Source of the DNA: CAWVSB01 sp046710535
GTDB taxonomy: Bacteria > Pseudomonadota > Gammaproteobacteria > Pseudomonadales > CAWVSB01
Assembly (NCBI GenBank): GCA_046710535.1
Contig: JBKEHH010000013.1
Span: 22,935 to 86,934, forward strand
Direction: 5' to 3'
DNA: 64,000 bases
Position 1 is the first letter of the stretch. Every line of letters begins with the position of its first letter. A model generated the notes under the pieces. The model ran no database searches. It was given only the letters and a program-made list of their open reading frames with translations, and was not told the origin of the DNA. Positions 8,382 through 16,484 of this stretch are shown piece after piece. The position numbers and the translations under genes are program-made.

Positions 8382-10121
8382 CTAATCTTGATAGGCATTA
8401 ATATGTTTCGCTGCTTGATAAGCCATTGTCATCGCAGGCCCTAACGTCGAACCGGGCCCTGGGTACGTGGGCAAGATAGCGGCGGAACAATTGCCAACAG
8501 CGTATAAGCCTTTAATCACCCCACCGTGTTCTTTTTTCACCTCTGCATTTACGGTGGTATTTAAACCGCCATAGGTACCAAAATCTCCAGCATCAACTTT
8601 CATCGCATAAAAAGGCGCTTCATCTATTGGCGCCAAACACGGGTTAGGTGTAATGGAAGGGTCGCCATAGTAACGGTCATAAGCTGCCTCACCACGCTGA
8701 AAGTCTAAATCTTTGCCCGTTATAGCGTAGTCATTCATTTTATTAACTGTGTCAGCCAAGTTGGCTGCGTTTATTCCTAATTGTTGCGCTAAACCTTCGA
8801 TAGTATCTGCTTTGGCAACAAACTTAGTGTCATACCACTCTTTTGGAATCGTCCAATCAGGTTTAATGTCTTTAGTCATTAAGGGGCCAGCAATATAGCT
8901 ACGACGAAAACGTGCATCAAAAATATGATAGGACGGCGCACAAGAATTTTCTTCAGAATGAGCTTTGAACAACTCTTCTTGAAAAGCCATATAGTTTTGT
9001 GACTCGTTGGCATAGCGCTGGCCATTCATATTTACCATACAAGAGCCAGGCAATGATTTTTCCATCACCGATAAACGCGGTGAAACTTCGCCAGGGGTAA
9101 CCAGAGTAGTGCACCACCAAGCACCATTCATTAACCGAGTATCTGCACCCAGTTTTAAACCAGCGACTAAGCCGTCACCGGTATTACTGCGAACACCCGC
9201 GCTCCACTCAGTATTAGTTGGTTTGGGTAAATACTTATCACGTAATTCTTGGTTATGCTCAAAGCCGCCAGACCCTAGCACTACCGCTTTTCGTGCTTGT
9301 ACGCGCAACAATTGTCCATCCTTCTCAACTATTGCACCAATAACATCCCCACTATTATTAGTAATTAACTCTTTCATTGGCGAGTTAAGCCACAATGGTA
9401 GATCGCGGTCTTTCATCGACAGACGCAGGCGCGCTACGCCTGCGCTACCAGTACATAACCGTTTGCCAATACGCGTGCGCATCATCCACGGAATATCAAA
9501 CAACCAATTGAACACTAGCTTTAGCGTTAAACCAAACCAACCTTTAGTGCGGGCGGTTAATTCAGCCGCCTCGAGTTGAGTAAAATGAATACAGCCAAAC
9601 ATCCTCATCATATGGTGGCTAAGCGATAAGGTTTCAAAGTCATCACCTAACTCGGACGCCATAATCGGCTCGGGTTCCATTGATCGATGCCCGGTCATAC
9701 TGCCTGGCAAGTCAGTATAATAATCTGGATAGTGCTCCAGGGTTTGATAACGCATTTGAGTACGTTCATGCATAAAGTCGACCATTTTAAAGCCGTTTTC
9801 TAAATAGGTATCAACCAGCTCTTGTGGTACATCTCTGCCTGCCAAGGTGTGTTGCAAATACTCTTTGGCTTTAGCGAGGGAATCATCAGCTCCAGCGGCT
9901 TTTGCATATCGATTACACGGTATCCAGACCCCGCCGCCTGATGTACCGCTAGTGCCTCCATATTTATCGGCTTTCTCAACCACGAGCACGTCTTTACTAC
10001 CCATTTCATAGTTACATAGCGCTGCCGTCATCGCGCCATTGCCTGAACCAACAACCAACACATCAACCGAATAATCCCACGGCGAGTCATTGTTGATTAC
10101 AGTATTTTCTTGTTCAGACAT
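8382..10121 (-). CDS. FAD-dependent dehydrogenase of the 3-ketosteroid delta1-dehydrogenase / fumarate reductase family
   Basis: 579 residues from the ATG at 10121, chosen because GGAG sits 7 bases upstream; a TTG at 10139 opens the longer frame. The N-terminal V-D-V-L-V-V-G-S-G-N-G-A is the FAD dinucleotide-binding motif, followed by V-V-E-K and a G-G-T-S-G-T-S-G-G-G run. The C-terminal P-G-P-G-S-T-L-G-P-A-M-T-x-A-Y is characteristic of KstD-like flavoproteins, which introduce double bonds next to a ketone in steroid rings, but the group also holds enzymes of unknown substrate. A hydratase and an extradiol dioxygenase lie within 5 kb, compatible with ring degradation. A true steroid substrate is not shown by sequence alone. 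Confidence 0.8.
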   Translation of the reverse strand: MSEQENTVINNDSPWDYSVDVLVVGSGNGAMTAALCNYEMGSKDVLVVEKADKYGGTSGTSGGGVWIPCNRYAKAAGADDSLAKAKEYLQHTLAGRDVPQELVDTYLENGFKMVDFMHERTQMRYQTLEHYPDYYTDLPGSMTGHRSMEPEPIMASELGDDFETLSLSHHMMRMFGCIHFTQLEAAELTARTKGWFGLTLKLVFNWLFDIPWMMRTRIGKRLCTGSAGVARLRLSMKDRDLPLWLNSPMKELITNNSGDVIGAIVEKDGQLLRVQARKAVVLGSGGFEHNQELRDKYLPKPTNTEWSAGVRSNTGDGLVAGLKLGADTRLMNGAWWCTTLVTPGEVSPRLSVMEKSLPGSCMVNMNGQRYANESQNYMAFQEELFKAHSEENSCAPSYHIFDARFRRSYIAGPLMTKDIKPDWTIPKEWYDTKFVAKADTIEGLAQQLGINAANLADTVNKMNDYAITGKDLDFQRGEAAYDRYYGDPSITPNPCLAPIDEAPFYAMKVDAGDFGTYGGLNTTVNAEVKKEHGGVIKGLYAVGNCSAAILPTYPGPGSTLGPAMTMAYQAAKHINAYQD

Positions 10122-10225
10122 GGGTTTCTCCGACATCAATTGAAACGTCTATAAATGAATATTTTAAAAGCAAATATTAACCCGCGAGCGCGGTGATAAG
10201 ACTTACTATTTGTTCACCAAGAAAC

Positions 10226-10897
10226 TTAGTCAATTGAGTTCTCATAGCGAGAGCCAGCCTCCTCCATCCATAAGCGATTGCGAGGCCCTTCGGCTCTAGG
10301 GTCACAGGCGTCATAACCCGCATCGCCTTGATATAACATACACACCACTTCATCAACGTAAGTAATTCTAGGAATAAACGGCCTTACATTTCTCTCGGCG
10401 TAAACCGCAAATAGCTCAGCGCAATCATTAGCACCAGCAAGCTCAGTTAAGGTAACCACTGTCGGTGGCATCATAGTTAAATCGCCCTGCTGATGCTGTT
10501 CGATAGCGTTACTGGCTAAACACCATTGATGATCGTGTATCTCGCTACCATCAACCTGCACCTTCAAGTCGTCACCTACCCGCGCTATAAAGAACCAAGT
10601 AGCAAACCGTTTAGACATGTTTTCAGGCGTGGTCCAATGGGCAAATGGCAGTAACGCTTCAACCGCGACCGCCAAACCTGCTTCTTCATAACATTCTCTT
10701 ACCGCGGCATGCTTAGCAGCATCTTGCTCGTCAAACTGCTGATGCTCATCAGGCTCAACTTTACCTCCCGGAAACACCCAAGCACCGCCAGCAAATTTAA
10801 GCTGTTTATTACGTCTAAGCAGCAGCGTCTCAATACCATTATCGGTATCACGTACTAAGACTACCGTGGCAGCTGGTTTTATCGGCACATTGCTCAT
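10226..10897 (-). CDS. Nudix hydrolase (NUDT19-like)
   Basis: 223 residues. The Nudix box is intact: G-G-K-V-E-P-D-E at about residue 44, then an insertion, then A-V-R-E-C-Y-E-E-A-G-L. That glutamate pattern binds the metal and the pyrophosphate of the substrate. The insertion inside the box and the start P-A-A-T-V-V-L-V-R-D resemble NUDT19/RP2p-type enzymes, several of which hydrolyse CoA derivatives; this is suggestive only. The ATG overlaps the stop of the HxlR regulator by one base (TAATG), so the two form one transcription unit. Confidence 0.85.
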   Translation of the reverse strand: MSNVPIKPAATVVLVRDTDNGIETLLLRRNKQLKFAGGAWVFPGGKVEPDEHQQFDEQDAAKHAAVRECYEEAGLAVAVEALLPFAHWTTPENMSKRFATWFFIARVGDDLKVQVDGSEIHDHQWCLASNAIEQHQQGDLTMMPPTVVTLTELAGANDCAELFAVYAERNVRPFIPRITYVDEVVCMLYQGDAGYDACDPRAEGPRNRLWMEEAGSRYENSID

Positions 10898-11391
10898 TAC
10901 TTAACTGCCAACATTTGCTGATCTACGTAAGCTTTCGCGGCCTCGCTATTGGGTTGCGGCAGTACCTCGTCATGTGTCAACAGCCTACCATCAGCCGCGT
11001 GTATTTGCAGCGCTGCCAAGGGCAGCTTATCTCTACTATCGACAAACTTAACGTGATCATGATCAGGGTGAGCCAGCCACTTATCACTCCACTGTTTTAT
11101 CCCTATCATCACCGGCAGCAAGTCTAAGCCTTGCTCAGTAATTTGATATTTCATCCGTTTACCGCCTGCTACCTGCGGCACCTTTTCGACCAAGCCTTCT
11201 TCATGCAGACGCTTTAGCCGTTCAGTTAGAATATTCCTAGAGATACCAAGGCTATCTCTTAGGTCTTCAAACCCGCGCTGACCACCAAAAATCATGAAAT
11301 CTCGAAGTATCAACATAGTCCACCATTCACCGATGACATCTAATGCTTTGGCAATGGGACATGACATACCTGAAAAACTGCACTTAACCAT
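10897..11391 (-). CDS. HxlR-family winged-helix transcriptional regulator
   Basis: 164 residues. The N-terminal C-P-I-A-K-A-L-D-V-I-G-E-W-W-T-M-L-I-L-R-D with F-x-D-L, G-I-S-R-N-I-L-T-E-R-L-K-x-L and G-L-V-E-K is the HxlR domain, which often senses thiol stress or aldehydes through the N-terminal Cys (here C12; a further Cys is C4). About 50 C-terminal residues extend beyond the minimal domain. It leads the operon with the Nudix gene. A palindromic segment in the 120 bp upstream (11459-11490) is a candidate operator. What it senses is unknown. Confidence 0.88.
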   Translation of the reverse strand: MVKCSFSGMSCPIAKALDVIGEWWTMLILRDFMIFGGQRGFEDLRDSLGISRNILTERLKRLHEEGLVEKVPQVAGGKRMKYQITEQGLDLLPVMIGIKQWSDKWLAHPDHDHVKFVDSRDKLPLAALQIHAADGRLLTHDEVLPQPNSEAAKAYVDQQMLAVK

Positions 11392-11420
11392 GGGTATTAC
11401 TTCCTAAATCATTATTAGAG

Positions 11421-11490
11421 TATAATAGTTGTATAACAAAACTTTTAATAGTAACATTAGTCTTTTTAAAAGACTTTTAATTCCAAAAGT
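11421..11490. promoter_or_regulatory. Divergent promoter region with palindromic candidate operators
   Basis: Between the HxlR gene (minus) and a small secreted-protein gene (plus) there is a consensus TATAAT at 11421-11426. A perfect inverted repeat AGTCTTTT-T-AAAAGACT spans 11459-11475, and an overlapping ACTTTT...AAAAGT spans 11473-11490. HxlR proteins bind such dyads as dimers. Binding is inferred from position and symmetry only. Confidence 0.45.
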
Positions 11491-11513
11491 CGCAATTAAC
11501 AAGGATTGTCATC

Positions 11514-11822
11514 ATGCTTAACATCAACCCTGCACTAATCATTCTTGCTGCCTCATTTGGTCTAGCTGCTACTGTGAATAGTTACGCTGGCTCTTCTGCT
11601 GCGTTTGACGCCTGCAAACAGGAAATTAGTAAAAAATATAGCGATGCAACCAGCATACGCTTTAAAAATAATCCTGCTACCTCGAACCGTGGCGGCAAAT
11701 ACACGTTTTTAATCAATGCATCCGCCAAAACTGACGATGTGCGTAACGTATTAAAAGTAAAGTGTGTCTCGTCAAAACAAAACGAAATTATTAGTCTAAC
11801 CATCGAAGACGGGCGCTGGTAA
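11514..11822 (+). CDS. Small secreted protein of unknown function
   Basis: 102 residues with a clear Sec signal peptide (hydrophobic core about 7-20, likely cleavage after S-Y-A). The mature part (about 78 residues) has two cysteines (A-C-K-Q and V-K-C-V) that could form one disulfide, and alternates polar and hydrophobic residues as in a small beta sheet. AAGGA lies at a good distance before the ATG, and a terminator follows, so it is a single-gene unit. Its start faces the HxlR regulator across a dyad-containing region and it may be controlled by it. I do not recognise the family. Confidence 0.7.
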   Translation: MLNINPALIILAASFGLAATVNSYAGSSAAFDACKQEISKKYSDATSIRFKNNPATSNRGGKYTFLINASAKTDDVRNVLKVKCVSSKQNEIISLTIEDGRW

Positions 11823-11847
11823 TAAAGGTCATACGGGGTAAAATATG

Positions 11848-11868
11848 AAGGCAGCTATAGCTGCCTTT
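11848..11868. terminator. Intrinsic terminator
   Basis: Stem AAGGCAGC / GCTGCCTT with loop TATA, followed by TTGTTATTG. It lies between the small secreted-protein gene and the convergent MaoC-like gene. The T tail is short, so efficiency may be moderate. Confidence 0.75.
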
Positions 11869-11879
11869 GTTATTGCAGA

Positions 11880-12350
11880 CTACTCAGCATAATACCGACT
11901 AATAGTCTCGACCACACAAGCAGGCTTATCACTACCTTCAATTTCTACAATCACTTTTACCACTGACTGCACTCCGCCTTTTACTTCTTCAACGTAGATT
12001 AATTCGCCACTGCCACGAACCCTAGATCCTACCGGAACTGCTGCAGGAAAGCGCACTTTCTCACAGCCATAATTCACCCCCATTGAAATACCTTGAACAT
12101 CGATAATTTGCGGTAAAAACTGGTTTACTAAAGACAGCGTTAAATAACCATGGGCAATACATTTGCCATACGGCCCATCTTTGGCCTTATTTTCGTCAAC
12201 ATGGATCCACTGATGGTCGCCAGTGGCATTAGCAAAAAGATTGATCATCGCTTGATCTATTTCAATCCATTCACTTTCACCTAAATGTTGGCCTATAGCG
12301 TTAAGTAGTTCACTGGGAGTAGAAAAAATTCGTGGTGCAATTGGACTCAT
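11880..12350 (-). CDS. MaoC-like dehydratase (R-specific enoyl-CoA hydratase family)
   Basis: 156 residues forming a single hot-dog domain. The hydratase motif is visible as F-A-N-A-T-G-D-H-Q-W-I-H-V-D, carrying the catalytic Asp and His, followed by G-P-Y-G-K-C-I-A-H-G-Y-L-T-L-S-L. This subgroup (NodN-like) hydrates trans-2-enoyl-CoA to (R)-3-hydroxyacyl-CoA or serves related acyl-CoA chemistry in the cytoplasm. It is not in an operon, but sits among other degradative genes (KstD-like flavoprotein, extradiol dioxygenase), which could suggest side-chain or ring catabolism. The substrate is undetermined. Confidence 0.85.
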   Translation of the reverse strand: MSPIAPRIFSTPSELLNAIGQHLGESEWIEIDQAMINLFANATGDHQWIHVDENKAKDGPYGKCIAHGYLTLSLVNQFLPQIIDVQGISMGVNYGCEKVRFPAAVPVGSRVRGSGELIYVEEVKGGVQSVVKVIVEIEGSDKPACVVETISRYYAE

Positions 12351-12489
12351 ACTTTGCCTAATTATTAATAATTAACTATCATAAAAAATAACCTAATTAG
12401 TACCAAACTTCTATTAATTGTAGGACATCTTGCAGGTTTGGCAGCAACGCTATTTGGGAGTAGCATAGCGCCTAATAAACGAGGGGATT

Positions 12490-12789
12490 ATGAATAGACT
12501 TTTAATCATAGCAATGATGCTAGCACTAAGCCAAGCGATACAAGCCGACGATGACTATTATTATCAATGTGACAAGGATGAGCGACTTAAGTACATTGCT
12601 GTAACCTACGACAGTAAGACTCGCAATGCGCCATGCAGCGTTATGTATTCAAAAAAAGACGAGCCTGTCGAACTATGGCATGCAGAGATACAAGTAGGTT
12701 ACTGTGAATCTAAAGCCTCTATATTTGCAGAAAATCAAAAAGATAAAGGCTGGAACTGTACTAAAAACATGGGCAAGGCGCCTAGATAA
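12490..12789 (+). CDS. Small secreted cysteine-containing protein of unknown function
   Basis: 99 residues. A signal peptide (about 1-19, cleavage near I-Q-A-D) is followed by an acidic, tyrosine-rich start (D-D-D-Y-Y-Y-Q-C) and a mature part with four cysteines (Q-C-D, P-C-S, Y-C-E, N-C-T), enough for two disulfides in the periplasm. GAGGGGAT just before the ATG is a strong ribosome binding site. It is monocistronic and not recognisably related to a named family. The other small secreted protein nearby (11514) is of similar size but not clearly homologous. Confidence 0.68.
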   Translation: MNRLLIIAMMLALSQAIQADDDYYYQCDKDERLKYIAVTYDSKTRNAPCSVMYSKKDEPVELWHAEIQVGYCESKASIFAENQKDKGWNCTKNMGKAPR

Positions 12790-13095
12790 AACTAAATAAA
12801 TAGACCGTGCTTGCTTCGCCAACTTTTAATAATCTTTAATCACAAGCAAACTTAGCGGCAACATGCCTGCAACAAGCGTGATGATGTGAAAAATATTTAC
12901 TCACACAATGCAACTGAAATCGTTCTAGCTATCGCCACAAAATATCATTCGGATAACATCAGAAAAATCAGCATTGCTCGAACATGGCGTATAGTTTGGC
13001 ATTACAATTCCCTTAACTTATAAAGCTAATCAGTATGGTGCGGCTAGAAAGAGCTATACTGTTAAGCTACTATTTGAAATTAAATGGATCACCTA
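12790..13095. other. Intergenic stretch upstream of the LuxR-type regulator
   Basis: About 300 bases without a convincing gene. Its right part carries the promoter described at 12996-13024; the left part shows nothing beyond AT-rich sequence. Confidence 0.5.
12996..13024 (+). promoter_or_regulatory. Probable sigma-70 promoter of the LuxR-type regulator gene
   Basis: TTGGCA (-35, 12996-13001) and TATAAA (-10, 13019-13024) are separated by exactly 17 bases, about 70 bp ahead of the TTG start at 13097. The match is close to consensus at both boxes. Confidence 0.6.
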
Positions 13096-13096
13096 T

Positions 13097-14251
13097 TTGG
13101 CTACCGCAGAAATTACCAGCATAGTTATCGATAATTTAATTGATTCGATTTATGAAGGCGCTATGCAGACAAAACCATGGCAAGCTTTTATGCCTTTGTT
13201 TCGCCAGTTACTTGACGCTGACGGTGTATCCCTAATATTAAGACCACCTGCAAAAGATAACCGAGGGCTTATCCTCAATAGCAGACGCAACCAAGAAAAG
13301 TCTAAATTGGCTGCTGATGAGTGGCCAGTGACTTCTTATAAAGAGCATTTTTTTGCACTAGACCCTTTCATAAATTTGCCAATAAGCAAAGTAGTGTCAA
13401 TAGATGAGTTAGTACCAGCGGCACAATTGTTAGAAAGTGAGTATTACACTAACTATTTAGAGCCTGCTGGTATTCGCTACATATTAGGCGGCGACGTCAA
13501 AGAACCAACCGGTTTATTAGCTAGTATTCGAGTCATGCGCGGACCTGAAGAAAATGCCTTTAGCGACCGCGAAGTTGCCTTATTTAGCCGCGTTCTGCCG
13601 CATATCAACCGAGCGATTCAAATACATGCTCGTTTGGGCCGAACCGAATCAGAACGAGATTTATATGCAGGCGCCGTCAACCAACTTGCGGTCAGTACTA
13701 TTATATTAGATGAGAAAGGCTTGGTACTAAATACCAACAAAGCTGGCGAGGAATTGTTAAAGGAGAAAGATGGCATAAGCCTGTTTGAACAACACATACA
13801 GCTAGCTACGCGTGAAAAAACCAACACATTTAAAGAGCTAGTGCAAAAAGTACTGACAGCAAATGAGCACTCGGCGCAACTAGTGGAAGCTATACGGATT
13901 CAACGCCCGTCAGGGAAAGCCGATCTTGCGGCTATTTTACGACCGGTACCATTATCACAGTGGGCAGAAGGTCAACAACATCCGTCCTTAGCGGTGTTTA
14001 TATCTAATCCAGAGCAACAAAATATCGCTTCTAGAGAAATATTAGCCAGCTTATTTGGATTTAGTAAGGCCGAATCTGCCTTAGCGGTAGAGCTTGCCAA
14101 AGGACTCACTTTGGCCGATGCCTCCGAACAACTGAATATTTCCCAGCATACGGCAAGAGCTCAACTAAAAGCGATATTTGCTAAGGCCGATGTTTCTCGC
14201 CAAGCCGAATTAATTCGCCTAATGCTAAAGTCAGTCGCTAGTCTTGCTTAA
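13097..14251 (+). CDS. LuxR-type HTH transcriptional regulator
   Basis: 384 residues. The C-terminal ~65 residues (about 310-380) form a LuxR/GerE-like helix-turn-helix: F-G-F-S-K-A-E-S-A-L-A-V-E-L-A-K-G, L-A-D-A-S-E-Q-L-N-I-S and H-T-A-R-A-Q-L-K-A-I-F-A-K, ending in Q-A-E-L-I-R. The first ~290 residues look like a PAS/GAF-like sensing region, with no phospho-receiver or acyl-homoserine-lactone domain obvious. The start is a TTG; the nearest upstream ATG (13084) is in another frame. A good sigma-70 promoter lies 70 bp upstream. Its neighbours are the extradiol dioxygenase (convergent) and the MaoC-like gene, so it may regulate catabolism, but no effector can be named. Confidence 0.82.
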   Translation: MATAEITSIVIDNLIDSIYEGAMQTKPWQAFMPLFRQLLDADGVSLILRPPAKDNRGLILNSRRNQEKSKLAADEWPVTSYKEHFFALDPFINLPISKVVSIDELVPAAQLLESEYYTNYLEPAGIRYILGGDVKEPTGLLASIRVMRGPEENAFSDREVALFSRVLPHINRAIQIHARLGRTESERDLYAGAVNQLAVSTIILDEKGLVLNTNKAGEELLKEKDGISLFEQHIQLATREKTNTFKELVQKVLTANEHSAQLVEAIRIQRPSGKADLAAILRPVPLSQWAEGQQHPSLAVFISNPEQQNIASREILASLFGFSKAESALAVELAKGLTLADASEQLNISQHTARAQLKAIFAKADVSRQAELIRLMLKSVASLA

Positions 14252-14322
14252 TTATTAACGCTGAATAAAAAACTATCCCCCGCCACAGCGCCAACATTAG
14301 CATAAGGCTAATTATGTTAAAG

Positions 14323-15222
14323 CTAGCCTTGGAATTTATGCCCCCACAAGCTGGGTAGAGTGCTTACGGTCGGAGTGTAATCGTCCCAGTTCATTTGTAA
14401 ACCTTCGCAACCAAACTCTAAAGCAAAGCCGCCGGGCGTTGCCATATAGAATGACAGCATGCCATCGTTGGTATGTCTTCCCAAGGTAGAAATAATAGGA
14501 ATTTCTCGCTCGTTTACTCGGTCGAGACAGTAACCCACTTCGTCAACATCAGTTACTTCTAGCATCATATGCACGCAGCCCGACACCATTGGCGCTTCAT
14601 ACAATGCCAAACTATGATGGCGGGGGTTATCAACATGCATAAAGTTTAGCCCTACACCAGGATCATTAGGGTCTTCACTAAATTGAAAATGCATGTAATC
14701 GGTATCCCCGAAGCCTAATACTTCTTTATAAAATGCCTGGGTCTCTGCTAGATTTGGTGCTGGTAATACCGTATGTCCTAAGCCCATATCACCATTAAAG
14801 CCCGTCTCAAATTCATTAATACCGGTGGGAGATATAAATTTAGCGTAATCCAGTTCAGCACCGTAATATAACTCTAAGGTGTTGCCCGCAGGGTCTTGCA
14901 GCCTAATTAAGTCTGTTACAGCACGGACTGTTTTATCATCTGCGGTGCCTGTGTCAAAGTTCACTCCAGCGGTGGTTAAGTCGGCTTTAGCTTGCTCAAA
15001 ATCAAGCCGGTCAACTAATTCCCAGCCGCAGATTGAGAGCTTGTCAGTGTCGCCTTTTACAATTGCAAAACGAAATGGCCTAGCGTCTATTTTCAAATAA
15101 ACCGTATCGACAGCAGATATTGTAGGCGCGACCATCATACCGATAACTTCAGTACCAAACTCTTGCCACTTCTGGGGATCAGTAGATTCTATTATTACAT
15201 ATCCTAAGCTACGAACTCTCAT
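14323..15222 (-). CDS. Type I extradiol ring-cleavage dioxygenase (BphC/HsaC-like, VOC fold)
   Basis: 299 residues from the ATG at 15222, preferred because GAGGAG stands right before it; a longer frame opens at 15264. Two tandem vicinal-oxygen-chelate modules are visible. The C-terminal module keeps the iron ligands of the family: His in G-L-G-H-T-V, His in R-H-H-S-L-A-L-Y-E and Glu in A-L-E-F-G. Enzymes of this type (2,3-dihydroxybiphenyl dioxygenase BphC, steroid-ring enzyme HsaC) cleave catechols next to the hydroxyls using Fe(II) and O2. The KstD-like flavoprotein 4 kb away makes a steroid-type or aromatic substrate conceivable. No hydrolase for the ring-cleavage product is adjacent, so the pathway is incomplete here. 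Confidence 0.87.
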   Translation of the reverse strand: MRVRSLGYVIIESTDPQKWQEFGTEVIGMMVAPTISAVDTVYLKIDARPFRFAIVKGDTDKLSICGWELVDRLDFEQAKADLTTAGVNFDTGTADDKTVRAVTDLIRLQDPAGNTLELYYGAELDYAKFISPTGINEFETGFNGDMGLGHTVLPAPNLAETQAFYKEVLGFGDTDYMHFQFSEDPNDPGVGLNFMHVDNPRHHSLALYEAPMVSGCVHMMLEVTDVDEVGYCLDRVNEREIPIISTLGRHTNDGMLSFYMATPGGFALEFGCEGLQMNWDDYTPTVSTLPSLWGHKFQG

Positions 15223-15391
15223 AATTCTCCTCACCTGTTTTGCCATGCAGACGAAAATCTGCAATAGTTACATAACAGAATTGTGGCGAGATAGGCTGCT
15301 AAGGTCAACAAACTAGTATTACGGCTACGAAATATATTCCAATGACAAGCTCATTCAGCCTGTATTAAGTCAACACTATTAAAATGAATGG

Positions 15392-15613
15392 ATGACAACT
15401 GAAAGATTTAAGCGCTCGGCAGAACGCATTGAAAATACTGACTCAACTAACAGGATTGGTAGGATCGTTCTGTCGGTGCTGATACCGCCCTTGGCGGTTT
15501 ATTTGGCTAACAAAAGCACCAGAGATGTATTAATCAATGCCTGCCTCTGTATCACCTTAATAATACCAGCTAGCATTCACGCCTTATGGATCACCAGCAT
15601 TCCACGCAAATAG
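15392..15613 (+). CDS. Pmp3/YqaE-family small membrane protein
   Basis: 73 residues. After a ~22-residue polar N-terminal extension comes I-V-L-S-V-L-I-P-P-L-A-V-Y-L, then a polar turn and I-N-A-C-L-C-I-T-L-I-I-P-A-S-I-H-A-L-W-I, the two hydrophobic hairpin helices of the Pmp3/YqaE (UPF0057) family. Family members are inner-membrane peptides of about 52 residues induced by salt, cold or osmotic stress and affecting membrane potential. The longer N-terminus is a small oddity. It lies next to two MscS-like channels on the other strand, which fits an osmotic-stress neighbourhood. Confidence 0.8.
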   Translation: MTTERFKRSAERIENTDSTNRIGRIVLSVLIPPLAVYLANKSTRDVLINACLCITLIIPASIHALWITSIPRK

Positions 15614-15617
15614 GCGA

Positions 15618-16451
15618 CTACGACGGTATAACGCGAACCTCACGCTGAGGGAATGGGATTTTGACCCCTTGGTCAACTAGCGCTTTATAAATAGCCCCGT
15701 TAATCTGATACTTCGCTGCATAGTAACTGTTAGTCGACACTTTACAACGAACCTCTATTACTACTGATGAATCAGCGAACTCACTAATACCGATATCTGT
15801 CCCATCTTTTTCATTAACACAGTCCAAACTGTTAATAGCGCTGCGAATAATACTAATAGCTTGTTCTGGATCCTCGCTATAGCTAATACCAATATTAGTT
15901 TCAACTAAACGGTTTTCAAAAGAGTTAACCATTACTTCACCGACCACATGTCGATTCGGAATAGTAATTAACTCACCGTCTTCAGCGATTAACATAGTAG
16001 AAGCTAGTCGAATTTCTTTTACTTGGCCTGAAACACCGCTAACGGTAATTGTACTGCCTAAACTAAATGGCCGCGTAAGAATGATAGCGACACCAGCACT
16101 GTAATTAGACAACAGTCCTTGCACCGCCAAACCTGCACCCAAGCCAATGGCACCAATAGCAGCGATAAATGGCGTGACACTGATACCAAATTTACCCAGA
16201 CTAATAATAATAAAGCCACTGAGAACAATTATTTTTATGGTCGAGCCCGCAAAACTGCTTAAGGTAGGGTCAATATTCTTTTTCTCACACAAAGCAGTAA
16301 CTGCAATGCCAACTCTACCCGCCACCCAAATACCAATTATCAAAATGATAATTGCACCGATTACCTGAAAGCCATAGTTAACCGCGAAGTCTATAATCAA
16401 ATTATAAAAACGCTCAGCATTTGCTAGTTCTTCGCCGACCATTTCTTCCAT
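15618..16451 (-). CDS. MscS-like small-conductance mechanosensitive channel (paralogue 2)
   Basis: 277 residues. Three N-terminal membrane segments (about 20-45, 62-85, 90-115) lead into the pore helix G-L-G-A-G-L-A-V-Q-G-L-L-S-N-Y-S-A-G and R-P-F-S-L-G, then a beta domain with P-N-R-H-V-V-G-E and a C-terminal vestibule domain. The length matches E. coli MscS (286). Such channels open under membrane tension and release solutes on osmotic down-shock. It follows a second MscS-like gene at 33 bp spacing, so the two are co-transcribed. The G-S-T-I-T-V after the pore deviates from the usual G-D-x-I. Confidence 0.9.
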   Translation of the reverse strand: MEEMVGEELANAERFYNLIIDFAVNYGFQVIGAIIILIIGIWVAGRVGIAVTALCEKKNIDPTLSSFAGSTIKIIVLSGFIIISLGKFGISVTPFIAAIGAIGLGAGLAVQGLLSNYSAGVAIILTRPFSLGSTITVSGVSGQVKEIRLASTMLIAEDGELITIPNRHVVGEVMVNSFENRLVETNIGISYSEDPEQAISIIRSAINSLDCVNEKDGTDIGISEFADSSVVIEVRCKVSTNSYYAAKYQINGAIYKALVDQGVKIPFPQREVRVIPS

Positions 16452-16484
16452 CTTATAACTCCGCTGCTAACTGGTGAGCATTAC

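Noticed and set aside
14304..14330. Inverted repeat AAGGCTA...TAGCCTT at the end of the extradiol dioxygenase gene
   Set aside because: The spacer is long, no T run follows and the right arm lies inside the gene, so a terminator could not be supported.
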